Source of the DNA: Gallionellaceae bacterium
GTDB lineage: Bacteria; Pseudomonadota; Gammaproteobacteria; Burkholderiales; Thiobacillaceae
Direction: 5' to 3'
NCBI GenBank assembly: GCA_028714875.1
Contig: JAQTLN010000007.1
Coordinates: forward strand, 1 to 64,000
Length of the DNA: 64,000 nucleotides
The notes below the pieces were generated by a model. The model made no database searches. It was not told where the DNA came from and worked only from the letters and a program-made list of their open reading frames with translations. The position numbers were made by a program, and so were the translations under genes. This document shows positions 9,529 through 17,857 of this stretch, piece by piece. Each line of letters starts with the position of its first letter. Positions within the stretch are counted from its first letter, which is position 1.

Positions 9529-10938
9529 ATGAAAGTCACTTTTTTCGGCGCCGCGCGCGAAGTCACCGGTTCCTGCTACCTGGTGGAAGCCGAGGGCGCG
9601 CGTTTTCTCGTGGATTGCGGCATGTTCCAGGGCGGCCGCGAGGCGCGCGAGAAGAATCGCCAGGCTTTCGGCTTCGATCCCGGCACGATCGATTTCGTCC
9701 TCCTCACCCACGCCCATATCGACCATTCCGGCCTGCTGCCGCGACTGGTGGCGCTGGGATTCAAGGGGCCCATCCACACCACCCGCGCCACCTGTGACCT
9801 GCTCGCTGTGATGTTGCCGGACGCCGGGCATATCCAGGAAAGGGAAGCGGAAAGCGCGAACTACCGGCGCTTCAAATCCCGCAAGAAAGCGCCGCGCCAC
9901 GACATCGCGCCGCTGTACACCGTGGAACAGGCGCGCAGCAGCCTGAAGAGCCTGAAACCAGTGGGCTACGACCAGGAGATCACCCCACATCCGGCGGTGC
10001 GCTGCGTCTTCCGTGACGCCGGCCATATTCTCGGTTCGGCCATCGCCGAAGTCTGGGTGGGTGAGGGCGCGCGGCGGCGCAAGCTGGTGTTCTCCGGCGA
10101 CCTCGGACAGCCGGCGCGGCCTCTGGTGCGCGACCCGACGCCGATCAGCGACGCCGACACCCTGTTCGTCGAATCGACCTACGGTAACCGCCTGCACAAA
10201 AGCATGGCGGAGACCGAAGACGAACTGGTGCGGGTGGTCAACGACACCCTGTTCAAGCGGGGCGGCAACCTCATCGTCCCCGCCTTCGCCGTCGGCCGCA
10301 CTCAGGACATGCTTTACCTGCTGGCCGACCTGACCCGGCAGGGGCGCATCCCCAAGCTCACCGTGTTCGTCGATTCACCGATGGCGACCGCCGCCACCGA
10401 AATCACCTACCAGCACATGGCGCTGCTCGACGAGGAAACTCATGAACTGATGGGCAAACACGGCGGCAAGGATCTGTTCGAGAAGCTGGAGTTCGTCGAG
10501 GACGCGGAGGAATCGAAAGCACTCGACCGCATCGCCGGCGGCGCGGTCATCATTTCCGCCAGCGGCATGTGCGACGCCGGGCGCATCAAATACCACCTGC
10601 GCGCCAACCTGCCACGCAACAACGCCACCCTCCTCATCACCGGCTTCCAGGCCGCCGGCACTCTGGGCCGCAGGCTGGTGGACGGCGCCACACGAATCCG
10701 CATGCTGGGCGCCGATGTCGCGGTCAGAGCCCACCTGGCCACCCTCGGCGGCCTCTCCGCCCACGCCGACCGCGACGCCCTGTTGAACTGGCTCGGCCAT
10801 TTCCGCGCGCCGCCGAAACACACCTTCGTGATGCACGGCGAAGCGGAAACCGCGCTGGGTTTCGCCGCCCTCATCCACGAGCGACTCGGCTGGAAAACGG
10901 AAGCGCCGCGGGCCGGGCAGAGCGTCGAATTGAGCTGA
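9529..10938 (+). CDS. Metallo-beta-lactamase fold, beta-CASP RNA-processing exonuclease
   Basis: 469 residues. The start MKVTFFGAAREVTGSCYLVE and the zinc motif HAHIDHSG (His61, His63, Asp65, His66) mark the MBL fold. The middle and C-terminal parts contain the beta-CASP motifs (SASGMCDAGRI; SAHAD; a final HGE). Relatives are CPSF73/Ysh1-like bacterial RNases acting on RNA 3' ends or internally with two zinc ions; some bacterial members have unknown substrates. ACGGAGGA lies upstream of ATG 9529. It stands alone between a repeat and a transporter gene. Confidence 0.88.
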   Translation: MKVTFFGAAREVTGSCYLVEAEGARFLVDCGMFQGGREAREKNRQAFGFDPGTIDFVLLTHAHIDHSGLLPRLVALGFKGPIHTTRATCDLLAVMLPDAGHIQEREAESANYRRFKSRKKAPRHDIAPLYTVEQARSSLKSLKPVGYDQEITPHPAVRCVFRDAGHILGSAIAEVWVGEGARRRKLVFSGDLGQPARPLVRDPTPISDADTLFVESTYGNRLHKSMAETEDELVRVVNDTLFKRGGNLIVPAFAVGRTQDMLYLLADLTRQGRIPKLTVFVDSPMATAATEITYQHMALLDEETHELMGKHGGKDLFEKLEFVEDAEESKALDRIAGGAVIISASGMCDAGRIKYHLRANLPRNNATLLITGFQAAGTLGRRLVDGATRIRMLGADVAVRAHLATLGGLSAHADRDALLNWLGHFRAPPKHTFVMHGEAETALGFAALIHERLGWKTEAPRAGQSVELS

Positions 10939-10967
10939 GCCAGCAGCGCAGCCTTGCGGAAACGCAC

Positions 10968-12272
10968 ATGAAACCAAACCCGTTCCAGGGCGCCTTGCGC
11001 GCCGATGTCCGTCCGCGCGAGTTGTTTGGCTGGGCGATGTATGACTTCGCCAACTCCGGCTTTACCACCGTGGTCATCACCGCGTTGTTCAACGCTTATT
11101 TCGTCGCCGTGGTCGCGGGCGACGCGCCCTGGGCCACTTTTGCCTGGACCGCCGCGTTGTCGGTGTCCTATGCGCTGATCGTGGTGAGCGCGCCGGTGAT
11201 CGGCGCCTTCGCCGATCTGCACGCGGCGAAGAAGAAGTTGCTGGCCATCACCACGGTGGGCTGCGTGCTGTTCACCGGCCTGCTCTATTTCGCGCAGCCG
11301 GAAACGCTGTGGTTGGCCATCGTCTGCGTGGTCGCCGCCAACTTCTTCTACGGCAGCGGGGAGAACCTGATCGCGGCGTTTCTCCCGGAAATCGCCAACG
11401 ATCGCGCGCTTGGCCGGGTGTCCGGCTGGGGTTGGGGAATCGGCTATCTGGGCGGGCTGACCACGCTGGGGTTGTGCCTGGTCTATGTCACCTGGGCCGA
11501 GGCGCGCGGCCAGACCGCCGCTCAGTTCGTGCCGGTGACGATGTTGATTACCGCCGCGCTGTTCGCCCTGGCCAGCCTGCCGACCTTTTTGCTGTTGCGT
11601 GAGCGCGCCGTGCCGCGTGTGGCTGAAGACGTGGTGCCGACGGCATGGCAGCGGTTGCGGCAAACCCTGCGCCACTTGCGGCCCTTTGCCGATCTGCGCC
11701 GCTTCCTGATCTGTAGCGTGTTCTATCAGGCGGGCATACAGGTGGTCATCACCCTGGCCGCCGTCTATGCCACCCAGGCGATGGGCTTCAACACCCAGCA
11801 GACCTTGTTGCTGGTTTTCGTGGTCAATATCGCGGCGGCGGCGGGTGCCTTCGTGTTCGGCCATGTGCAGGACCGCATCGGCCATATCCGCGCCATCACC
11901 CTGGTTCTGGTCGGCTGGATCGTGACCATCGCCCTGGCCTGGGCGGCGCCGGGAGCATCGGATGGGGCCGGGTTGTTCTGGGCGGCGGCCACACTCGCCG
12001 GCCTCTGTCTGGGCGGCGCGCAGTCCGCCGGCCGCGCGCTGGTGGGCGTGCTGGCGCCACCTTCGCGTTTGGCGGAGTTCTACGGTTTCTGGGGGCTGGC
12101 GGTGAAACTCGCGTCCATCGCCGGGCCGCTCAGCTATGGCCTCACTACCTGGCTCACCGGCGGCGACCACCGCCGCGCGTTGCTCGTGACCGGTCTTTAT
12201 TTCGTCATCGGGCTGATCCTGCTTGCCGGTGTGCGTGTCGGGCGCGGTCGCCGCGCCGCGCTGCGTGCCTGA
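10968..12272 (+). CDS. MFS transporter of the UMF1/Atg22-like family
   Basis: 434 residues from ATG 10968; the open frame extends upstream, but that part overlaps the end of the previous gene. About 12 membrane helices. The N-terminal motif WAMYDFANSGFTTVVITALF is the UMF1 (unknown major facilitator 1) signature shared with yeast vacuolar Atg22. The substrate is unknown in bacteria; the yeast relative exports amino acids. A family A half-copy follows the stop. Confidence 0.88.
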   Translation: MKPNPFQGALRADVRPRELFGWAMYDFANSGFTTVVITALFNAYFVAVVAGDAPWATFAWTAALSVSYALIVVSAPVIGAFADLHAAKKKLLAITTVGCVLFTGLLYFAQPETLWLAIVCVVAANFFYGSGENLIAAFLPEIANDRALGRVSGWGWGIGYLGGLTTLGLCLVYVTWAEARGQTAAQFVPVTMLITAALFALASLPTFLLLRERAVPRVAEDVVPTAWQRLRQTLRHLRPFADLRRFLICSVFYQAGIQVVITLAAVYATQAMGFNTQQTLLLVFVVNIAAAAGAFVFGHVQDRIGHIRAITLVLVGWIVTIALAWAAPGASDGAGLFWAAATLAGLCLGGAQSAGRALVGVLAPPSRLAEFYGFWGLAVKLASIAGPLSYGLTTWLTGGDHRRALLVTGLYFVIGLILLAGVRVGRGRRAALRA

Positions 12273-12281
12273 CGGGGGCGA

Positions 12282-12338
12282 CGTTGGCCTGGGCCGCCGT
12301 TTCGGAAATCCCCCCAGCCCCCCTTTGGGAAAGGGGGG
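12282..12338. repeat. Repeat family A, half element with conserved spacer
   Basis: GACGTTGGCCTGGGCCGCCG followed by AAATCCCCCCAGCCCCCC and TTTGGGAAAGGGGGG. The spacer is the reverse complement of that in copies 29025-29122 and 28876-28960, so this is the mirrored half of the same element. The rest of 12339-12513 shows nothing recognised. Confidence 0.85.
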
Positions 12339-12513
12339 AGTCGGTGGCGGGGAGCGTTCAATGCAACGCCGACCGCGTTTGGAATCGGCTAATGCGAACA
12401 AGACGGGTTGAATATTCGAATTTCTTTGCGGTAGGCGGCGGCCTATCCTGTTGGCCGCTACTTATTTCCGACCTCGATGCACAGGTCATGACCCACCGAG
12501 ACTGAATATCCAG

Positions 12514-13581
12514 ATGCCCGCCGCTTCGCCCATCAGTCGCCGTCTGGCACCCTGGCTGGCTTTGACCGGCCTGGCGCTGCTTGCTTTTCTGGTGCTGCGG
12601 CCGTTTTTCGCGCCGTTGGCCTGGGCGGCGGTGTTGGCCTACGCTTCCTGGCCTTTGTCGGAGCGCCTGCGCGCGCGCTGCGGCGGTCGCGACACGCTGG
12701 CCGCCAGCCTGAGTACCGCCTTGGCGGCGCTGACTCTGTTCGCGCCGCTGTTGTGGTGCGTCTGGCTGGCGCGGCAGGAGGTGGCGGGGTTCTACGCGGG
12801 CTTGCGCGCGTTCGTGACGCATCCGCCGGAGGTGCCGCAAGTCCTGCTCGGCCTGCCCTGGCTGGGCGATTGGCTGGCGCAGTACCGGGCGCAATTGCTG
12901 GCCGACCCGCAAGGCGCCATCAGCGCGGTCAAGGCCTGGCTCGCGGCGCACGCTGGCGAGGCGGCGGTGCTGGCCGGGGGCGTCGGCAAGAATCTGGTCA
13001 AGCTGGTGCTGGTGCTGACGACCCTGTTTTTCTTCTATCGCGATGGCGCGCGCATGGCGCGGGAGCTGCGTCATGTCATGGCGCGATTCATCGGCCCGCG
13101 CACCCATGATTATCTCGCCGCCGCCGGTCTCACCACGCGCGCCGTGGTCTACGGCATTCTGCTCACCGCCCTGGTGCAGGGCGCCTTTGCCGGCGCGGGC
13201 TACTGGGTGGCGGGGCTGGCCTCGCCGGTGACGCTGGGCGTGCTGACCGCGTTGTTCGCGTTGATTCCCTTCGCCACGCCTCTGGCCTGGGGCGGCGCCG
13301 GCGCCTGGCTGCTGTTCCAGGGCGAAACCGGCGCGGCCATCGGCGTCTGGCTCTGGGGCGCGGCGGTGGTGAGCCAGATCGACAATGTGTTGCGACCGAT
13401 GTTCATCAGCAGTGTCGGCGCGATTCCCTTCCTGCTGGTGCTGTTCGGGGTGTTGGGCGGCTTGCTCGCTTTCGGCCTGGTGGGACTCTTCGCCGGCCCT
13501 ATCGTCCTCGCCGTGGCCTGGGCGGTCTGGCGCGAATGGGCGGCGCACCTGGACGATGAGGCCGGCGAGGTGTCGCCATGA
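12514..13581 (+). CDS. AI-2E family transporter / PerM-like permease
   Basis: 355 residues with about eight membrane helices. The N-terminus LRPFFAPLAWAAVLAYASWPL and the C-terminal segment DNVLRPMFIS.. PFLLVLFGVLGGLLAFG are typical of the AI-2E (YdiK/PerM/TqsA) family. ATG 12514 was chosen because the frame upstream starts only at a TTG and does not look like protein. Members include autoinducer-2 exporters and Na+/H+ antiporters, so the substrate cannot be assigned. The stop is 43 bases before the P-type ATPase and on the same strand. Confidence 0.88.
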   Translation: MPAASPISRRLAPWLALTGLALLAFLVLRPFFAPLAWAAVLAYASWPLSERLRARCGGRDTLAASLSTALAALTLFAPLLWCVWLARQEVAGFYAGLRAFVTHPPEVPQVLLGLPWLGDWLAQYRAQLLADPQGAISAVKAWLAAHAGEAAVLAGGVGKNLVKLVLVLTTLFFFYRDGARMARELRHVMARFIGPRTHDYLAAAGLTTRAVVYGILLTALVQGAFAGAGYWVAGLASPVTLGVLTALFALIPFATPLAWGGAGAWLLFQGETGAAIGVWLWGAAVVSQIDNVLRPMFISSVGAIPFLLVLFGVLGGLLAFGLVGLFAGPIVLAVAWAVWREWAAHLDDEAGEVSP

Positions 13582-13623
13582 CGGCCGCGACGCGCCTGGT
13601 GGTCAAGCCGGGGAAAGCGGCGT

Positions 13624-16314
13624 ATGACCTTGTCCATGAGTGAAACACCCCGCACCCGCTGGCACTCTCAAAGCGTCGAAGCGGCCTGTGCCGAACTGCG
13701 AGCCGATCCGGCGCTGGGACTTTCCCGCGAGGAGGCCGGGCGCCGCCTGGCGCTACACGGGCCGAACCGTCTCGCGGAAAAACCGGCGCGTCCGGCCTGG
13801 CTGAAATTCCTCGATCAGTTCCGCAATGTGCTGACCGGCGTGCTGATCGGCGCGGCGGGGCTGGCGGGCGCCATCGGCGAACTCAAGGACGCGGTGGTGA
13901 TCCTGGTCGTGGTGGTGTTCAACTCGGCCCTCGGCTTTCACCAGGAATACCGCGCCGAGAAGACCCTGGCGGCGCTCAAGGGCATGCTCGCGCGGCGGGC
14001 GCGGGTGAAACGCGACGGCCTGGTGATCGAGGTGGACGTCGACGAACTGGTGCCCGGCGATCTGGCTCTGCTGGAGGCCGGCGACCGCATTCCCGCGGAC
14101 GGCCGTTTTCTCGCCGCGCACAACGTCGAGGTGGACGAGGCGGCGCTGACCGGCGAATCGCTCGCGGTGGGCAAACACACCGAGTCTCTGGCAACCGAGG
14201 TACCGCTGGCCGAGCGGGTGAACATGGGTTTCATGAACACCACTTTGACGCGCGGCCGCGCCGAGATGCTGGTCACCGCCACCGGCATGGCGACCGAGAT
14301 GGGGCGGCTGGCGGCGATGCTGGATGCGGCGGAGGAGGGCGAAACGCCGTTGCAGAAGGAGTTGGACCGGGTCGGCAAGCGCCTGGCCGGCATCGCCGTG
14401 GCGGTCATCGCCGTCATTCTGGCGGTCGGCATCGCTTACGGCCAGAACCTGATGAAAGCCATCCTCAATGCCGTGGCGCTGGCGGTGGCGGCGATTCCCG
14501 AGGGCCTGCCGGCGGTGGTGACGGTGACCCTGGCGGTGGGCATGTATCGCATGGCGCAGCAGAAGGCCATCGTCAAGAAGCTCGCCGCCGTCGAGACTCT
14601 GGGCAGCACGACCGTCATCTGTTCCGACAAGACCGGGACGTTGACCTTGAACCAGATGACCGCGCGAGCGCTGTTTTATCGCGGCCGGCATTTCCGGGTG
14701 TCCGGCGAAGGCTACGCGGGGGTGGGTGACATCACGCCCGAGGACGCCGCCGAAGCGGTGGACCTCACCCCGCTGCTGCTGCCCATGGCCCTGTGCAGTG
14801 AGAGCCGCATCAGCGCCGGAAACCTCATCGGCGACCCCACCGAGGGGGCGTTGCTGGCGCTGGCCGGCAAGGGCGGCATCGAGCCGGAAGTCGCCCGCAA
14901 GCTGCGGCCGCGCATCGCCGAGATTCCCTTCGATTCGGCGCACAAATTTATGGCCACTTTCCACCATGAAGGCGACCGCGTGCTGTTGCTGGTCAAGGGC
15001 GCGCCCGACGTGCTGCTGGCGCATTGCAGCCGGTGGGCGGGGCCGCGAGGTGAGGCTCCCCTCGACAACGCCGCGCGAGAAATGTTGCTGGCGGAAAACG
15101 AGCGCCTCGCCGCGCGCGCCTTCCGCGTCCTGGCGGTGGCTTCCCGCGCGTTGCCGACGCGCGATTTCGATCCCGGCGGCGACCTCTTGGCCTGGGTGGC
15201 GGAACTCGAATTCCAGGGTCTGGCCGGCATCCAGGACCCACCCCGGCCCGAGGCGAAGGCGGCCATCGCCTTGTGCCGCCAGGCGGGCATCCAGGTGAAG
15301 ATGATCACCGGCGACCACAAGATCACCGCGACGGCCATCGCCCGCGAGTTGGGTTTGACCGGCGAGGGGCTGAACAGCGAGGTGATGAGTGGGGCGGAGC
15401 TGGACGCGGTAAGCGCCCATGAGCTGGCCGCCACCATCGAGCGGGTCGCGGTGTTCGCCCGTGTCGCGCCCGAGCACAAGGTCAAGATCGTGGCGGCGCT
15501 GAAGGAGCGCGGCCATGTCGTGGCCATGACCGGCGATGGGGTGAATGACGCGCCCGCGCTGAAGACCGCCGACATCGGCATCGCCATGGGCATCACCGGC
15601 ACCGAGGTGACGCGGGAAGCGGCGGCGATGGTGCTGGCCGACGACAATTTCGCCACCATCGTGCGGGCGGTGCGGGAAGGCCGCACCATCTTCGAGAACA
15701 TCATCAAGTTCGTGCGCTTCCAGCTTTCCACCAACATCGGCGCCATCCTCACCGTCTCCAGCGCCACCTTCATGGGCCTGCCGGCGCCCTTCACCGCGAT
15801 TCAGATTCTCTGGATCAACATCATCATGGACGGCCCGCCGGCCATGACCCTGGGCGTCGATCCGCCGCGCACCGGGGTCATGGACGCGAGCCCGCGCGCG
15901 CCGGGCGGGGCCATCCTGTCCGGCCCGCGCATCACCCGGCTGGTCCAGTACGGCCTGACCATGGCGGTCGGCACTCTGGGCGTGTTCTGGTGGGCGCTGC
16001 AAACAGGCACGGAGAGGAGGGCATTGACCCTGGCTTTCACCACCTTCGTGCTGTTCCAGTTCTTTAATGTCATGAACGCGCGCAACGAGCGCGGCAGCGC
16101 CTGCAACCGCCAGTTCTTCGCCAACGGCAAGCTTTGGCTGGCGCTGGCCGCCGTCCTCGTGTTGCAGGCTGTGGCGGTGCACTGGGGACCGGCCCAGGCC
16201 ATCTTCCATACCGTCGATCTGAGCCTGAATGATTGGCTGCTGGCCTGGCTGACCGCCGCCAGCGTGCTGCTGCTGGAAGAGGCGCGCAAGCTGGTAATGC
16301 GTTGGTGGCGCTGA
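13624..16314 (+). CDS. P2-type cation-transporting ATPase (Ca2+-ATPase-like)
   Basis: 896 residues. Order: N-terminal cation-ATPase domain, actuator loop with LTGES, M4 with PEGLPA (Glu about 293), phosphorylation motif DKTGTLT (Asp about 335), nucleotide domain, hinge TGDGVNDAPAL (about 636-646), and C-terminal helices. In M5 the sequence LSTNIGAIL has Asn but Ala where SERCA has Glu771; in M6 INIIMDGPPA keeps Asn and Asp. This leaves a single-site arrangement like PMCA or bacterial Ca2+-ATPases. Calcium export is the likeliest role; other divalent or monovalent cations are possible. A second possible start, MSETP, lies four codons in. Confidence 0.9.
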   Translation: MTLSMSETPRTRWHSQSVEAACAELRADPALGLSREEAGRRLALHGPNRLAEKPARPAWLKFLDQFRNVLTGVLIGAAGLAGAIGELKDAVVILVVVVFNSALGFHQEYRAEKTLAALKGMLARRARVKRDGLVIEVDVDELVPGDLALLEAGDRIPADGRFLAAHNVEVDEAALTGESLAVGKHTESLATEVPLAERVNMGFMNTTLTRGRAEMLVTATGMATEMGRLAAMLDAAEEGETPLQKELDRVGKRLAGIAVAVIAVILAVGIAYGQNLMKAILNAVALAVAAIPEGLPAVVTVTLAVGMYRMAQQKAIVKKLAAVETLGSTTVICSDKTGTLTLNQMTARALFYRGRHFRVSGEGYAGVGDITPEDAAEAVDLTPLLLPMALCSESRISAGNLIGDPTEGALLALAGKGGIEPEVARKLRPRIAEIPFDSAHKFMATFHHEGDRVLLLVKGAPDVLLAHCSRWAGPRGEAPLDNAAREMLLAENERLAARAFRVLAVASRALPTRDFDPGGDLLAWVAELEFQGLAGIQDPPRPEAKAAIALCRQAGIQVKMITGDHKITATAIARELGLTGEGLNSEVMSGAELDAVSAHELAATIERVAVFARVAPEHKVKIVAALKERGHVVAMTGDGVNDAPALKTADIGIAMGITGTEVTREAAAMVLADDNFATIVRAVREGRTIFENIIKFVRFQLSTNIGAILTVSSATFMGLPAPFTAIQILWINIIMDGPPAMTLGVDPPRTGVMDASPRAPGGAILSGPRITRLVQYGLTMAVGTLGVFWWALQTGTERRALTLAFTTFVLFQFFNVMNARNERGSACNRQFFANGKLWLALAAVLVLQAVAVHWGPAQAIFHTVDLSLNDWLLAWLTAASVLLLEEARKLVMRWWR

Positions 16315-16353
16315 CCCTGGCTTCGGGAGGGCGGCGCGCGCTGGTAGTTGGAT

Positions 16354-16860
16354 CGTCAGGTAGCGATAAGGCCGCAACCTGACCTACGATGTGCTCGCTT
16401 CAGCGGGCGTAGGTCAGGTTGGCGCGTAGCGACTACCTGACGATTGTGTCGCTCAAACTTGGGGGTGGGTCGTCAGGTAGCGATAAGGCCGCAACCTGAC
16501 CTACGATGGGCTCGCCTCAGCGGGCGTAGGTCAGGTTGGCGCGTAGCGACTACCTGACGATTGTGTCGCGCAAACTGGGGGGGCGTCAGGTAGCGATAAG
16601 GCCGCAACCTGACCTACGATGGGCTCGCTTCAGCGGGCGTAGGTCGGGTTGGCGCGTAGCGACTACCTGACGATTGTGTCGCGCAAACTGGGGGGGCGTC
16701 AGGTAGCGATAAGGCCGCAACCTGACCTACGATGGGCTCGCTTCAGCGGGCGTAGGTCGGGTTGGCGCGTAGCGACTACCTGACGATTGTGTTGTTCAAA
16801 CTTGGGGGTGGGTCGTCAGGTAGCGATAAGGCCGCAACCTGACCTACGATGGGCTCGCCA
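16354..16860. repeat. Tandem array of repeat family D (four units plus a partial fifth)
   Basis: Units begin with CGTCAGGTAGCGATAAGG at 16354, 16471, 16584, 16697 and 16814, so the period is 113-117 bases. Each unit is a long inverted repeat: CGTCAGGTAG..CAACCTGACCTACG, a loop ATGGGCTCGCTTCAGCGGG, then CGTAGGTCAGGTTG..CTACCTGACG. The linker is ATTGTGTCGCGCAAACT followed by a G-run. Units are almost identical; the fifth is cut after the loop. The array fills the space between two convergent genes and contains no gene. Confidence 0.95.
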
Positions 16861-16894
16861 CGGGTTTATGGCTTTTGCTGGCCGAGTCGCCGCT

Positions 16895-17578
16895 TCAGAA
16901 CAGGGCGGTCGCCCCGCAATTGGGGTCGTTGTCGGCGGCGCGCCAGAGGCCGGTATTGGTGTCATAGCAGCGTTGCGCCGAGGGGGCTTCGCCACCGCCG
17001 TTGTAATTGCTGAAACGAAACTGGCCGCTGTCGGCGCGGCCATCGTCGATCTTGCGGTCGATATCCGCCAATACCTTGGCGGGGATCTGGTTGCCGGTTT
17101 TCAGGTTGAGGCGCGGCACCGTTCCGGCGTTGGCGAACTGGTTGTCGTATTGGAGTTGCAGATGGGCGTTGTAGGGGTTGCGCGGCCATTCCCCGTTGCG
17201 GTCGGGCAAACTGCCGTCGGCGCGGTAATTACCGGAAATCAGGTTGGCGTGGGAGAGGTGGACCCATAGCAGGAGGCTTTCACGGGCCTGAGGGGTGTCG
17301 CGCACCACCCCATCGCCGTTACCGCCCACCTGGGGAGAGGTGATACCGGTGAGATTGGCGTAGGCCAGGCCGCCGGGGTAGTCGCCGGGCGCGGCGCGAT
17401 ATTTGTCCTGAAAGGCGTAGTAGGCGGCCTTGATGCTGTCCAGTTGGGAAATGATGTTGCGAGCCCGCGCGCTTTCGATCAGTTCCTGGCCTTTCAATAC
17501 GCCACCCAGCAGCAAGCCGATCACGACCAGCACGATGGCGAGTTCGATCAGGGTGAAGCCGCGCGGTTTACGCATCAT
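16895..17578 (-). CDS. Type IV pilin-like / pseudopilin protein
   Basis: 227 residues. The N-terminus MMRKPRGFTLIELAIVLVV is a class III prepilin signal: cleavage is expected after Gly7, before Phe8, with Glu at mature position 5 (Glu12) and a hydrophobic helix. The rest is a globular domain with Gly/Asn-rich loops and a Cys pair (Cys217 region: QRCYDTN.. DPNCGATAL). Prepilin peptidase PilD would process it, and it would join a type II secretion pseudopilus or a minor pilus. No other pilus or secretion genes are nearby, so it is an orphan. It may be slightly related to GspG/GspH-type proteins. Confidence 0.87.
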   Translation of the reverse strand: MMRKPRGFTLIELAIVLVVIGLLLGGVLKGQELIESARARNIISQLDSIKAAYYAFQDKYRAAPGDYPGGLAYANLTGITSPQVGGNGDGVVRDTPQARESLLLWVHLSHANLISGNYRADGSLPDRNGEWPRNPYNAHLQLQYDNQFANAGTVPRLNLKTGNQIPAKVLADIDRKIDDGRADSGQFRFSNYNGGGEAPSAQRCYDTNTGLWRAADNDPNCGATALF

Positions 17579-17857
17579 GGGCGGTGTGCGGAGGGGGTTA
17601 CGTGCCGCGACCTGAACCAGGGGCGGTTGGCGTTTTCCGGATTAGCTGTGTTTTTCATGCCGGTTTGCCTGCATGCAATAAACGGGCCTTGAAGTGTTGC
17701 GCTTGAAATCAATGGATTGGGATCGTTACCCGCGTGGGGGATGGCGAGGCTTCGACAGACCTGTCAATCTGCGCACCACGGTCAACCCGGAACGACCGGC
17801 AGTTTATCGCATTCACCCTCGCTCAACTTTGTTAGAAATTGGCCGATAAACCCTGCC

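Noticed and set aside
13753-16377. 874-codon minus-strand open frame opposite the P-type ATPase
   Set aside because: Antisense shadow: no domain, extreme His/Arg/Gln content, and all ATPase motifs are on the plus strand.
16354-16860. Considered as a CRISPR array
   Set aside because: The repeated unit itself is a ~90-base palindrome and the linkers are nearly the same in each copy; there are no variable spacers and no cas genes.
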